Origin: an uncultured Lachnospiraceae bacterium
GTDB lineage: Bacteria > Bacillota > Clostridia > Lachnospirales > Lachnospiraceae
Direction: 5' to 3'
Assembly: GCA_947567595.1 (NCBI GenBank)
Contig: CANOMQ010000005.1
Span: 1-64,000, forward strand
Length of the DNA: 64,000 nt
A program made the position numbers and the translations under genes. Below, one piece after another: positions 18,562 through 28,447 of the stretch; position 1 is the first letter of the stretch, and the number at the start of each line of letters is the position of its first letter. The notes under the pieces are model-generated. The model saw only the letters and a list, made by a program, of their open reading frames with translations, made no database searches and was not told the DNA's origin.

Positions 18562-19230
18562 ATGAATATTTTAAGCAAGACGTTTGACAACATTTTAAAT
18601 TCGTATACCAATCAGTCAATTGGTACGGCGCAGGTTATTTCGGTTCTGCTTGTGGTGTTGGTGCTTGCGTTGTATGAGTTTGCGGTTTACCGGGTGGTTT
18701 CGCACCGGGCGTTTTATAACAAGTCGTTTAATATCTGCATTGTGATTTTGCCGTTTTTTATTGCGACGATTGTGATGTGCTTACAGTCGAATATCGTGAT
18801 TACGCTTGGAACAATCGGCGCGCTTGCAATCCTTCGGTTCCGTACTGCCGTAAAGGATCCGGTGGACATGCTGTATCTGCTTTGGTCGGTGCATATCGGG
18901 ATTGTGTGTGGGTGCCAGTTATATGAGGTGGCGGTGCTGACGTCGCTTGTCGTGACGATTGTGCTGCTTGTGATGAATTATGTCTCGATTGGGAGGCGTC
19001 CGTTTGTACTGGTTTTTCAGTGCGCACCGGAGATGGATTTGGAAATTTTGCGCAATATAAAGGAAGTGACTTCGCGTTTTCGCATTAAGAGCAGGAACTA
19101 CACGGCGCGGGGCATGAACTATGTGATTGAGTTTTCCGTAAAGGACCCGTCGGCGCTGACCGAGCGGTTAAAGGAGCTTGAGCTTGAGAAGTTTTCCGTG
19201 ATTGAGTATGACAGTGAAGACGTGATTTAG
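18562..19230 (+). CDS. DUF4956 membrane protein
   Basis: A 222-residue protein with about four hydrophobic helices in residues 20-140 and a soluble alpha/beta C-terminal domain (about 150-222). The LGTIGALAILRFRTAVKDP segment between helices is the most family-like part. DUF4956 proteins are often encoded next to VTC-type polymerases and CotH kinases; the biochemical role is unknown. It has no gap from the VTC gene, and the CotH gene follows after ten bases, so the three form an operon. A role in moving or anchoring the polymer at the membrane is inference. Confidence 0.85.
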   Translation: MNILSKTFDNILNSYTNQSIGTAQVISVLLVVLVLALYEFAVYRVVSHRAFYNKSFNICIVILPFFIATIVMCLQSNIVITLGTIGALAILRFRTAVKDPVDMLYLLWSVHIGIVCGCQLYEVAVLTSLVVTIVLLVMNYVSIGRRPFVLVFQCAPEMDLEILRNIKEVTSRFRIKSRNYTARGMNYVIEFSVKDPSALTERLKELELEKFSVIEYDSEDVI

Positions 19231-19239
19231 GGAAGGATT

Positions 19240-21735
19240 ATGAAGAAGAAGATTGGGATTGCGCTGCTGCTTGTTTCGGGCGTTTTGGCAGTGTATTTGA
19301 TATGTTTTTTCGGGGGAGCTGTCCGGTTTGAGAAGCTGTGCGTGGACGAGGAATGGTATTATTTGATTACAGAGGGCAGCCGCCGTTCTGCGTATGAGGC
19401 AAAGCTGTTGGAGGCGCTTGTTTTTGATGAACAGCAGCTCTTTTTTGACGCGTCTTCGGATACGTTTTATTATTCGCTGGAGGAGGGCAGCAGGAGTGCG
19501 TACAATCCGCGCGTGGAGTTTCGGACGGCGGCGGACGCGTTTATGGAAGAATTGGGGGAAGTACGCGTTGCGGTGCTCGGGGAGCGGATTACAAAAGAGG
19601 ACGTGCGGGCGGCGCGGGTGTTTCGGCTGGCTGCATATAATGACTCTTTTTATCACGAGTATGCACTTGTCTGTACGACATTGCCGTTAATGAACATTGA
19701 GAGTGATACGCAGGTTGGCGACGAGGATGTGCCGGTGCATATGACGCTGTTTGATAACAGGAAGGGTGCGGCGCAGCGGCTTACGCAGTCGGACGGTGAC
19801 ATGCATATCCGGGGCGGCTCGACGCGGACGTATCCGAAGAAGGGATATAAGCTTTCGCTTACGAAAGAGTCGCTTGGAAATAATGTGCGGCTGAATAAGG
19901 TGTCGCTTTTGGGAATGCGTCAGGACGACGACTGGATTTTGTATGCGGCGTATAATGATCCGGAAAAAATCCGCAATGTGTTTTCGTCGGTGTTATGGAA
20001 GAACACATGTGCGATGGACAATGCGTTTGGGATTGATAATGGCATGGAGTACCGTTATGTGGAGCTGTTTCTGAATGGGGAATACTGGGGCTTGTATGCG
20101 TTGGGATATCCGATTGATGATTTGCAGCTTTCGATTGACACGTCGCAGGGGGAGCGGCTTTATAAGAAGAGCACGTGGGACAGTGAGGATTATATGCTGT
20201 CGCTGCCGGATATTGGTGTTGCCGGATATAAGGCGGACGAGGACGCGGGACTTGAGGTATGGACGCCTTTGAAGGAGCATTTTGCCACGCTGCATTCGGA
20301 CTGGGCGGATGCGCAGAAGATGTATGCGGGGATTGATATTGACAATGCGATTGACATGTATCTGTTTCTGAATTTGATACAGGGGATTGACCATGTCGGG
20401 GTGATTAACAGCTTGTCGGCGAAGAATTTGTTTCTTTCGTTTCACAAGAAGGACGGGCAGGAGAAGGTGTTGTACACGCCGTGGGACATGGATATTACAT
20501 GGGGATTGCAATGGACGGGCGACGCGGAGACGAATTTGTGTAAGGCGTATGGTATTCCGAGCAGTCAGAACACGGTTTGGGGTCTTGGCAATCTGCCATC
20601 GCTGATTTTGAACGGGGACGACAAGGTTTGGGGGCTGATTTTGGAGAAATATTGGACGCTTCGGGAGGATTTGTGGTCGGAGGAAAATCTGAATGCGTTG
20701 ATTGACGGGTTTGAGAAGGATATTTACGGCTCGGGGGCTTTTCTGCGCGACATGGCGCGGTGGCAGGACGGAAGCTACTGGGATGCCAAGCGGGGCTTGA
20801 CGGATTTTCGCGGGTTTGTCGCGCAGCGGCTTCGGGAGACGGACGATTATTACAGGCGTGTGGAGGCGCTTGTCTCGGGGGAGAATGCGACAACGAATGT
20901 TTATATTGTGCGGAGTGCGCAGTATAAGGATTTTTTGGGCAGTGATTTTTTGGTTGCGGTGAATGACAGGACGTTTTTGGAGAACAGCGATTACAGGGAA
21001 TTTTTGGCGTATATCGGGGTTGATGTGGAGCGGCTTTTGGACGGCGCGCAGTTTGCGGTGGTGCATGGTGCGGACGGGACGGCGGAGTATTTTGATACGC
21101 TTTTTGTGCCGGAGGGTGTTGACACGTGCATTGGGAAGGTACGGCTTGAGAAGGACGCCGAGGCTTCGGGAAGCTGCCGGATTTTTGTGGACGATGTGCT
21201 TTGGCGTGCGCTTGATTTGCGTGGGCAGAATGGGATAGAGGTGGTGTTTGACACAGGTGACTTGCAGGAGGCGCTGCGGTTTGACTTTTCCAAGGAATAT
21301 GTGATGTGGTCGAAGCTGTGCGAGGACGGTGCGCCTGCGCGGTGGTGTGCGGAGGTGAAAAATAAGGGCTGTGATGTACTGATAGAAATTGTCAATCATG
21401 ATGTGATAGAGGATGAGCGGTTCTTGGCGCTGCTTGAGGGCTTTGGTGTGGATTTGCCGCAGGTGTCCGGGCGCACGGATTTTGTCGCGGTGGATACGGA
21501 CAGCGGTGCGGTGACGGTTTTGGACGACAGTCATGACTCGGGGGCGCGCAGCGATACGGTGGTCGGGGCGTTTAGCATTTTTTACAATGACGAGGGCGGC
21601 TACGGTGTTTATTTGGACGGGAATGAGTGTATTTTGGTGCAGCCGCAGGAGAATGAATATGCGGATGTGCGGGTTTCTGTGTTTTACCGCGAGCCGTATG
21701 AAGTGGTTTGGTGTCCGGAGTTTTTGTATCAATAG
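19240..21735 (+). CDS. CotH-kinase family extracytoplasmic protein
   Basis: An 831-residue protein with an N-terminal membrane anchor or signal (about residues 4-25). The CotH kinase fold follows: MHIRGGSTRTYPKKGYKLSL from about 188, the YVELFLNGEYWGLYAL segment, and the metal-binding DMDITWG motif with Asp416 and Asp418. CotH proteins of Bacillus are known protein kinases with an atypical fold. The last ~270 residues hold what look like two copies of an alpha/beta unit (each with an N-rich strand, an FLA helix and a GVD turn), which I cannot name. It is the third gene of the VTC/DUF4956 operon. Confidence 0.82.
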   Translation: MKKKIGIALLLVSGVLAVYLICFFGGAVRFEKLCVDEEWYYLITEGSRRSAYEAKLLEALVFDEQQLFFDASSDTFYYSLEEGSRSAYNPRVEFRTAADAFMEELGEVRVAVLGERITKEDVRAARVFRLAAYNDSFYHEYALVCTTLPLMNIESDTQVGDEDVPVHMTLFDNRKGAAQRLTQSDGDMHIRGGSTRTYPKKGYKLSLTKESLGNNVRLNKVSLLGMRQDDDWILYAAYNDPEKIRNVFSSVLWKNTCAMDNAFGIDNGMEYRYVELFLNGEYWGLYALGYPIDDLQLSIDTSQGERLYKKSTWDSEDYMLSLPDIGVAGYKADEDAGLEVWTPLKEHFATLHSDWADAQKMYAGIDIDNAIDMYLFLNLIQGIDHVGVINSLSAKNLFLSFHKKDGQEKVLYTPWDMDITWGLQWTGDAETNLCKAYGIPSSQNTVWGLGNLPSLILNGDDKVWGLILEKYWTLREDLWSEENLNALIDGFEKDIYGSGAFLRDMARWQDGSYWDAKRGLTDFRGFVAQRLRETDDYYRRVEALVSGENATTNVYIVRSAQYKDFLGSDFLVAVNDRTFLENSDYREFLAYIGVDVERLLDGAQFAVVHGADGTAEYFDTLFVPEGVDTCIGKVRLEKDAEASGSCRIFVDDVLWRALDLRGQNGIEVVFDTGDLQEALRFDFSKEYVMWSKLCEDGAPARWCAEVKNKGCDVLIEIVNHDVIEDERFLALLEGFGVDLPQVSGRTDFVAVDTDSGAVTVLDDSHDSGARSDTVVGAFSIFYNDEGGYGVYLDGNECILVQPQENEYADVRVSVFYREPYEVVWCPEFLYQ

Positions 21736-21773
21736 GGATTTGCGTTTTTTGTTATGAAGGGGGACGATTTTGC

Positions 21774-21953
21774 ATGGGAAGCATGAGTTGTGATACGTGT
21801 GCGTACAATGTGTATGACGACGAGGACGAATGTTATTACTGCGAGGCCGATTTGGACGAGGACGATATGGCGCGGTTTATGGAGGGGCATTATAAAAGCT
21901 GCCCTTATTACAGAAATGGAGACGAGTATGCGGTGGTTCGGCATCAAATTTAG
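21774..21953 (+). CDS. Small Cys-rich acidic protein (DUF6472-like)
   Basis: A 59-residue protein with CxxC at Cys6/Cys9, CxxC at Cys20/Cys23 and a fifth Cys at 43, rich in Asp, Glu and Tyr. The spacing suggests a small zinc-binding protein. It resembles DUF6472 proteins found upstream of pth in Lachnospiraceae, from memory. GGGGG lies about 11 bases before the ATG; the next Met (21783) is a possible start. Its coding end lies 34 bases before pth. Confidence 0.65.
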   Translation: MGSMSCDTCAYNVYDDEDECYYCEADLDEDDMARFMEGHYKSCPYYRNGDEYAVVRHQI

Positions 21954-21987
21954 GAAACGGAAGGCAGAACAGGAGGAGACGGGAAAG

Positions 21988-22569
21988 ATGGTTGTGATTG
22001 TGGGGCTTGGAAACCCGACGCGCGAATACGAGAATACAAGGCACAATATCGGGTTTATGGCGATTGACGCGCTTGCGGAAAAATACAATATCAGCGTTTT
22101 GGACTGCAAGCACAAGGCGTTGATTGGCAAGGGTGTGATAAACGGATATAAGGTTGTGCTTGTGAAACCTTTAACATACATGAATTTGAGTGGTGAGGCG
22201 GTGCGCGCTGTCATAGATTATTATAAGGTGGATGCGGAGCATGAGCTGATTGTGGTTTATGACGATGTGAGCCTTGATGTGGGACAGCTTCGTATCCGCA
22301 AGAAAGGCAGCGCGGGCGGTCATAACGGGATTAAAAATATTATTTCGCATTTAGGAAGCGACGTGTTTTTGCGTATTAAGATTGGTGTTGGGGAAAAACC
22401 GAAGGGGTATGACCTTGCAGATTATGTGCTGGGGCATTTTAGTAAGGAAGAGCTTGCTGTGATGAAGGACAGTCTTGAGAAGGTGGACGGCGCGGTCAAT
22501 CTCATGCTTGCGGGGGAGGTTGACAAGGCGATGAATGATTATAATAAGAAAGCGGAGGGGAACGGGTGA
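21988..22569 (+). CDS. pth: Peptidyl-tRNA hydrolase
   Basis: Recycles tRNA by cleaving peptidyl-tRNA released from stalled ribosomes. The 193-residue protein begins VVIVGLGNPTREY, has the catalytic His19 in NTRHNIGF, the NLSGEAV segment, and the DDVSLDVGQLRIRKKGSAGGHNG segment (catalytic Asp and substrate-binding residues). The frame is open for another 66 codons upstream, but AGGAGG ten bases before the ATG at 21988 and family length set the start. Its stop codon overlaps the GTG start of mfd (GTGA), so translation is coupled. Confidence 0.95.
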   Translation: MVVIVGLGNPTREYENTRHNIGFMAIDALAEKYNISVLDCKHKALIGKGVINGYKVVLVKPLTYMNLSGEAVRAVIDYYKVDAEHELIVVYDDVSLDVGQLRIRKKGSAGGHNGIKNIISHLGSDVFLRIKIGVGEKPKGYDLADYVLGHFSKEELAVMKDSLEKVDGAVNLMLAGEVDKAMNDYNKKAEGNG

Positions 22570-25500
22570 ATTTATTGTTTGCACCGCTCAAAGAGCTTGG
22601 TGAGTACGGTGAGATTGTAAAGGGGCTTGCGGCGGCGGACGCGAAGGTCAGTATCAGCGGGTGTGTGGACACACAGAAGCTGCATATGGTTTTCGGGCTT
22701 GGCGCGGGGGACGCGCGCACGGATTTTGACGTGCGGCTGATTGTGACATACAGTGATATGAAGGCGCGGGAGTTGTTGGAGGACTGCCGTCTTTATTGTC
22801 GTGAGTCCTATTTTTATCCGGCGAAGGATTTGATTTTTTATCAGGCGGACATTCACGGAAGGCAGCTTGCGACGGAGCGTCTTAGTGTGCAGCGGCGCAT
22901 TTTGGAGGGCGCGCCGATTACGATTGTGACGACGTTTGCCGCGCTGATGGCACATCAGGTACCGCTGTCGGTTTTGGAGGAAAATGTCATTGAGATTGGC
23001 AGGGGCAGTGTCGTTGAGGAGGGCGCGCTTGCGAAAAAGCTTGTGGCGATGGGATATGAAAAGACGTATCAGGTGGAAGCTGCGGGGCAGTTTGCCATTC
23101 GCGGCGGCATTGTGGATATTTTTGATTTGACGGCGGACAATCCGGTGCGGATTGAGCTTTGGGGCGACGAGGTGGAGGCAATCCGCTCGTTTGACGTGCT
23201 AAGCCAGCGCTCTGTCGAGGAAAATCTGACACAGGTGTCAGTTTATCCGGCGACGGAGCTGATTTTATCCAATGCGCAGATTGAGCAGGGATTTCGCGCG
23301 ATTGAGAAGGACTGCAAGGAGCGTGCGGCTTATTTTCGCAAAAATACGAAGCCGGAGGAGGCGCACAGGCTTGAGCTGTATATTCGGGATTTGAAGGAAC
23401 AGGTGACACAGCTTCAAAGCTATATTAATTTGGAGAGCTTTCTTGGGTATTTTTACGAAAATACGATGTCGTTTGCGGACTTTTTTTCGAACCGCAGGTG
23501 CTGTGTTTACATTGACGAGCCGCTTCGGGTAGAGGAACATGCGCGGGCAGTGGAGCTTGAGTTTCGGGAGAGTATGGCGAGCAGGGCGCTTGGCGGATAC
23601 ATTCTTGCGAAGCAGCAGGACGTGCTTTTTAGTGTGCAGGAAATTATGGCGCGGCTTGATCGGATGCGTGTTTTGGCGCTTTCGACGATGGAGTTTAAGA
23701 ATTTCGGTCTGCGGTTTGCAAATCGTTTTTCAGTGAATGCGCGCAATATTTCTTCCTATAATAATAGCTTTCCGGAGCTGGTGAAGGACTTGAAGCTCTA
23801 TAAAAAGAAGGGCTTTCGTGTGCTGCTGTTATCGACGTCTGTAACGCGCGCAAAGCGTCTTGCGCATGATTTGCAGGACGAGGGGCTTGGCGCGTTTTAC
23901 ACGGAGGACAGCGAGCGGGAGCAGCAGCCGGGGGAGATTATCACGTATCACGGGGCGGCTCTCAAGGGATTTGAGTACCCGTATTTAAAGCTTGCGGTGA
24001 TTTCGGAGACAGATATTTTCGGGAAGCAGCAAAAGAAAAGGAAGCGGCGCAAGAGCTTTAGCGGCGGTGTGAAGATACAGGATTTTTCGGATTTGAAGGT
24101 GGGCGACTATGTGGTGCATGAAAACCACGGGCTTGGTATTTACAAGGGGATTGAGAAGGTTGAGGTTGACAAGGTTGTAAAGGATTATATTAAGATTGAG
24201 TACCGTGACGGCGGCAACCTTTATATTTTGGCGACGGGGCTTGACGTCATTCAGAAGTATGCGGCGGCGGATGCGGAAAAGAAGCCGAAGCTTAACAAGC
24301 TTGGCACACAGGAGTGGGCAAAGACGAAGTCGCGGGTAAGGACTGCGGTCAATGAAATTGCAAAGGATTTGGTAGAGCTGTACGCGGTGCGGCAGAAGAA
24401 GCAGGGCTTTATGTTTAGCAAGGATACGGTGTGGCAGCAGGAGTTTGAGGAGATGTTCCCGTTTGAGGAGACGGACGACCAGTTGCTTGCAATTGCGGCG
24501 ACGAAGGAGGATATGGAGAGCCCGCGCATTATGGACCGTCTGATTTGCGGTGATGTCGGCTACGGGAAGACGGAGATTGCAATCCGTGCAGCGTTTAAGG
24601 CGGTGCAGGACGGAAAGCAGGTTGCTTATCTTGTGCCGACGACCATTCTCGCGCAGCAGCATTACAATACGTTTTTGCAGCGCATGAAGGATTTTCCGGT
24701 GACGGTGGAAATGATGTCACGGTTTCGGACAGCGGGTGAGATGAAAAAGACCATAGATGGTCTAAAAAAGGGTATGGTCGATATTGTCATCGGGACACAC
24801 AGGCTGCTTTCGGAGGACGTGGAGTACAAGGAGCTTGGGCTTTTGATTATTGACGAGGAGCAGCGCTTTGGCGTGCGGCATAAGGAGAAGATTAAGCAGA
24901 TTAAGGACGATGTCGATGTGCTGACGCTGACGGCGACCCCCATTCCGCGGACGCTTCATATGAGCCTTTTGGGCATTCGGGACATGAGCGTCTTGGAGGA
25001 AGCGCCGGGGGAGCGGCAGCCTATTCAGACGTATGTGATGGAATATAACGAGGAGCTTGTACGGGAGGCGATTTTGCGCGAGCTTTCCCGGGACGGGCAG
25101 GTTTATTATGTCTATAACCGTGTGAATAATATCGATGATGTGACAGACCGGATTGCGCGGCTTGTGCCGGAGGCGAATGTTGCCTTTGCACATGGGCAGA
25201 TGAAGGAGCATGAGTTAGAGAAGATTATGTTTGAGTTTATCAACGGGGAGATTGACGTACTTGTCTCGACGACGATTATTGAGACGGGGCTTGACATTTC
25301 CAATGTGAACACGATGATTATCCACGATTCGGACAATATGGGACTTTCGCAGCTTTATCAGCTCCGCGGGAGGGTAGGCAGGTCGAACCGCACGGCGTAT
25401 GCGTTTTTGATGTACAAGAAGGATAAGATGCTAAAGGAAGTGGCGGAGAAGCGGTTACAGGCGATTAAGGAGTTTACGGATTTGGGCAGTGGCTTTAAGA

Positions 25501-26120
25501 TTGCCATGCGCGACCTTGAAATCCGGGGGGCGGGCAATCTGCTGGGTGAGCGGCAGCATGGGCATATGGAGGCGGTCGGGTATGACCTGTACTGCAAGCT
25601 GCTGAATGAGGCGGTTAAGACGCTTAAAGGCGTGAAGACGGCCGACGAGGATTTTAATACGTATGTGGATATGGACGTGGATGCGTTTATTCCGGATTCG
25701 TATATTGTGAACGAGGTGCAGAAGCTTGATATTTACAAGCGCATTGCGAGCCTTGAGAATGAGGCGGAGTGCGACGATATGCGCAAGGAGCTTAAGGACC
25801 GGTTTGGCACGGTGCCAAAATCGGTGGAGAATTTGATTAAGATTTCGTTAATCCGGGTTCTGGCGCATAAGCGGTATGTGACGGAGATTAAGGGAAAGGT
25901 CGGGCAGGTTACGTTTTTTATGGAGCCTTATGCGCCGGTCCGTGTGGAAAAGCTGCCGGAGTTTATGGGGAAGTATCAGGGGACGATGGAGTTTAACGCG
26001 AAAGGGACGCCGAATTTTGTGTTCCGGTATAAGAAGTATGGGCTGGTGGAGAAAGAGGCGGAGGTGATGATGGGGCATGTGAATAAGGTGCTGGAGGATA
26101 TGGGGGTGTTGTATGCGTAA
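22566..26120 (+). CDS. mfd: Transcription-repair coupling factor
   Basis: An 1184-residue DNA translocase that pushes stalled RNA polymerase off lesions and recruits UvrA. The N-terminal third is the UvrB-like region. The RNA-polymerase-interaction (CarD-like) domain starts at about residue 508 (VGDYVVHENHGLGIYKGIE). The RecG-like motor has Walker A GDVGYGKTE from about 662 and the DEEQ box at 763-766. The TRCF C-terminal domain closes the protein. The start is GTG, four bases overlapping pth. Length and motifs are normal. Confidence 0.96.
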   Translation: MNLLFAPLKELGEYGEIVKGLAAADAKVSISGCVDTQKLHMVFGLGAGDARTDFDVRLIVTYSDMKARELLEDCRLYCRESYFYPAKDLIFYQADIHGRQLATERLSVQRRILEGAPITIVTTFAALMAHQVPLSVLEENVIEIGRGSVVEEGALAKKLVAMGYEKTYQVEAAGQFAIRGGIVDIFDLTADNPVRIELWGDEVEAIRSFDVLSQRSVEENLTQVSVYPATELILSNAQIEQGFRAIEKDCKERAAYFRKNTKPEEAHRLELYIRDLKEQVTQLQSYINLESFLGYFYENTMSFADFFSNRRCCVYIDEPLRVEEHARAVELEFRESMASRALGGYILAKQQDVLFSVQEIMARLDRMRVLALSTMEFKNFGLRFANRFSVNARNISSYNNSFPELVKDLKLYKKKGFRVLLLSTSVTRAKRLAHDLQDEGLGAFYTEDSEREQQPGEIITYHGAALKGFEYPYLKLAVISETDIFGKQQKKRKRRKSFSGGVKIQDFSDLKVGDYVVHENHGLGIYKGIEKVEVDKVVKDYIKIEYRDGGNLYILATGLDVIQKYAAADAEKKPKLNKLGTQEWAKTKSRVRTAVNEIAKDLVELYAVRQKKQGFMFSKDTVWQQEFEEMFPFEETDDQLLAIAATKEDMESPRIMDRLICGDVGYGKTEIAIRAAFKAVQDGKQVAYLVPTTILAQQHYNTFLQRMKDFPVTVEMMSRFRTAGEMKKTIDGLKKGMVDIVIGTHRLLSEDVEYKELGLLIIDEEQRFGVRHKEKIKQIKDDVDVLTLTATPIPRTLHMSLLGIRDMSVLEEAPGERQPIQTYVMEYNEELVREAILRELSRDGQVYYVYNRVNNIDDVTDRIARLVPEANVAFAHGQMKEHELEKIMFEFINGEIDVLVSTTIIETGLDISNVNTMIIHDSDNMGLSQLYQLRGRVGRSNRTAYAFLMYKKDKMLKEVAEKRLQAIKEFTDLGSGFKIAMRDLEIRGAGNLLGERQHGHMEAVGYDLYCKLLNEAVKTLKGVKTADEDFNTYVDMDVDAFIPDSYIVNEVQKLDIYKRIASLENEAECDDMRKELKDRFGTVPKSVENLIKISLIRVLAHKRYVTEIKGKVGQVTFFMEPYAPVRVEKLPEFMGKYQGTMEFNAKGTPNFVFRYKKYGLVEKEAEVMMGHVNKVLEDMGVLYA

Positions 26121-26191
26121 GTGGGGATGTGTTTGAATTAGGCTGCTTTATATTAGAATAAACAAAATATAAGTAAAATGAGGTAAAGAAA

Positions 26192-28204
26192 ATGAATGTA
26201 ATCAGTTTGTTCAGCGGTTGCGGTGGATTGGACTTGGGTTTTGAGAGAGCTGGTTTTCATATTCCTGTTGCGAATGAATTTGACCCTGCCATTTTTGAAA
26301 CGTTCAAAGTAAATCATCCCAATACTCATCTTATTGAGGGGGATGTGAGACAGATTACAAGAGAAGATATTGCCCCCTATATTTCTGGCGAGGTTGATGG
26401 TATTATCGGTGGACCGCCTTGTCAGTCATGGTCGGAAGCGGGTTCTTTGAAAGGTATAAAAGACGCAAGAGGGCAGTTGTTCTATGACTACATAAGAATT
26501 TTGAAAGAGTTTAGACCGAAATTCTTTTTAGCTGAAAATGTTAGTGGTATGCTTGCTAACAGACACAGTGAAGCTGTTCAAAATATTATCAGTTTATTTG
26601 AAGAAGCAGGATATGATGTCTCTCTTACAATGGTTAATGCAAAGGACTATGGTGTTGCAGAAGAACGAAAGAGAGTTTTTTATATTGGATTTAGAAAAGA
26701 TTTAGGAGTCAGCTTTGTGTTTCCAAAAGGTTCAACCGATGATGATGATAAGAAAATTACCCTTAGGGATACTATCTGGGATTTGCAGGAAACGGCTGTC
26801 CCTGCTGGAGATAAGAACTATCATAACCCAAAAGCAATTAACAACAATGAATATTTCACTGGGGCATATTCCCCTATCTTTATGAGTCGTAACAGAGTGA
26901 AAGGCTGGGATGAACAAGCTTATACGGTACAGGCATCTGGTCGTCAGTGTCAGCTGCATCCTCAGGCTCCAAAGATGGTAAAGTTTGACAAAAATGATTG
27001 CCGTTTTGTTATAGGAAGCGAACATCTTTATCGTAGAATGTCGATTAGAGAGATTGCCAGAGTTCAAGGTTTTCCTGATGATTTTCAATTCATCTATAAG
27101 GAAACGAACAATGCGTATAAAATGATAGGAAATGCTGTTCCGGTTAATCTTGCATATGAAATTGCAACTGCAATTAGGATGTTCTTACAAGGAGAAGGCG
27201 ATAAGGTAGTTGGTATTGATGTGTCTAAAAAATTGGGAGGTAAAAAAGAAATGAGTGCAAACAGCAATGACCAAGGACGAGCATACGAATATGCGTGGAT
27301 AAATACTTTATATGGGGCATTATCTAAAATCAGAAGGACTCGAATTGTTGATAATTCCAGTTTAGAGGCCAATAAAAGGGCATGGACGGTTATGGATCGT
27401 AACATGCAGGAATTATTTAAGATTTCTGCTAATTCTGCTGTTAATACAATTCTTGAACTTGAACCTCGAATGTGCGAAGATGATGGAGACGAATTACTTT
27501 TAGAATTTCAGAAAGATGGTGTTGGTACTCGTGGAGATGTACGGGATATTGTTATCAAACGCACTAATATCAAATGGGAAGTTGGTTTGAGCATAAAACA
27601 CAACCATGAAGCTGTCAAACACAGCCGTCTTAGCCATGGTTTGGATTTTGGTAAAGAATGGTTTGGTATTCCTTGCACTGCACAGTATTGGGCAGATGTG
27701 AAACCTATTTTTGACAGACTTAAAGCTGAAAAAAGCAAAGGGAAGAAATGGTCTGAACTTTTCGACAAGGAAGATGGAGTTTACATTCCTTTGCTCAAAG
27801 CTTTTATGGACGAGATAAACCGTGCATATAAAGCTGATGTTTCCATGCCAGAGAAGATGGTCGAATATCTTATCGGGACAAAGGATTATTACAAAATTGT
27901 GAGTCACGATAAGAAGCGAATGACCCTAATCCATACATTCAATATGCACGACACCTTGAATAAACCAAGTAAAGTCATGGTATCTGCAATCAGTGTTCCG
28001 ATTGTTGATCTTCCAACGGAGCTTGTTGCTATTAAATTTAAGGGAGGGAGTAATAATACTGTTGAAATGTACTTGAATAATGGATGGCAGTTGAGCTTCC
28101 GTATTCATAATGCAAGTACTAAAGTAGAACCGAGCTTGAAGTTTGATGTTCAGTTTATTGGAATGCCCGTTTCTATTCTCAATATTGAGTGTAAGTGGAA
28201 CTAA
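26192..28204 (+). CDS. HaeIII-like cytosine methyltransferase and restriction endonuclease in one frame
   Basis: A 670-codon frame without internal stop. Residues 1-~335 are a C5-cytosine methyltransferase: [12 protein letters not shown] at the start, catalytic Cys77 in GGPPCQSW, the AENVSG motif, the [16 protein letters not shown] recognition region and the [13 protein letters not shown] end, very like M.HaeIII (GGCC). Residues 354-670 resemble the HaeIII endonuclease family ([10 protein letters not shown] start, [22 protein letters not shown] segment, [17 protein letters not shown]). In H. influenzae-group HaeIII these are separate proteins. A strong ribosome binding site precedes Met354, so a free endonuclease may be made in addition to, or instead of, a fusion. 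The gene is more AT-rich than mfd, so it was probably acquired. Confidence 0.88.
   Translation: MNVISLFSGCGGLDLGFERAGFHIPVANEFDPAIFETFKVNHPNTHLIEGDVRQITREDIAPYISGEVDGIIGGPPCQSWSEAGSLKGIKDARGQLFYDYIRILKEFRPKFFLAENVSGMLANRHSEAVQNIISLFEEAGYDVSLTMVNAKDYGVAEERKRVFYIGFRKDLGVSFVFPKGSTDDDDKKITLRDTIWDLQETAVPAGDKNYHNPKAINNNEYFTGAYSPIFMSRNRVKGWDEQAYTVQASGRQCQLHPQAPKMVKFDKNDCRFVIGSEHLYRRMSIREIARVQGFPDDFQFIYKETNNAYKMIGNAVPVNLAYEIATAIRMFLQGEGDKVVGIDVSKKLGGKKEMSANSNDQGRAYEYAWINTLYGALSKIRRTRIVDNSSLEANKRAWTVMDRNMQELFKISANSAVNTILELEPRMCEDDGDELLLEFQKDGVGTRGDVRDIVIKRTNIKWEVGLSIKHNHEAVKHSRLSHGLDFGKEWFGIPCTAQYWADVKPIFDRLKAEKSKGKKWSELFDKEDGVYIPLLKAFMDEINRAYKADVSMPEKMVEYLIGTKDYYKIVSHDKKRMTLIHTFNMHDTLNKPSKVMVSAISVPIVDLPTELVAIKFKGGSNNTVEMYLNNGWQLSFRIHNASTKVEPSLKFDVQFIGMPVSILNIECKWN
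27235..27253 (+). promoter_or_regulatory. Internal ribosome binding site and start codon for the endonuclease half
   Basis: GGGAGGT (27235-27241) lies nine bases before an in-frame ATG (27251-27253) that begins exactly where the HaeIII-endonuclease similarity begins. Translation from here would give a 317-residue protein, about the size of a stand-alone endonuclease. Confidence 0.6.
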
Positions 28205-28225
28205 ATATATGATCAAATAAAATTG

Positions 28226-28257
28226 GCACGAACTGATTAAAAAAGTTCGTGCTTTTT
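28226..28257 (+). terminator. Terminator after the restriction-modification gene
   Basis: A nine-base perfect stem (GCACGAACT with AGTTCGTGC), a nine-base loop and a run of five T residues, 22 bases after the stop codon. Confidence 0.8.
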
Positions 28258-28360
28258 GCTGTTAAAAAGATTAGGAGATATGTTATGGGGATATATAGGA
28301 AATTCTAAAGAGATAATCTAAATTCACCAACAATTTTAAATATTAAAATATAATCTATAA

Positions 28361-28427
28361 ACTACCGCAGTAGTATTGACAACCAATATAATAAGTGTTA
28401 TCCTATAACCACACAAACTACTGTAGT
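28361..28427 (+). promoter_or_regulatory. BlaI-type promoter with two operators
   Basis: TTGACA (28376-28381) and TATCCT (28399-28404) are 17 bases apart. Two inverted repeats with the same arms bracket them: ACTACCGCAGTAGT (28361-28374), touching the -35, and ACTACTGTAGT (28417-28427), near the expected transcription start. The ACTA/TAGT arms match the known BlaI/MecI operator half-site. GGAGG and the BlaI-type start codon follow. The layout predicts autorepression. Confidence 0.75.
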
Positions 28428-28447
28428 CGTATGGAGGAAAAATAACA

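Noticed and set aside
19993-21732. A 579-codon open frame on the minus strand opposite the CotH gene
   Set aside because: It is a by-product of the GC-rich third positions of cotH. The product is rich in Arg, Pro, His and Ile without any recognisable domain, and no ribosome binding site precedes it.
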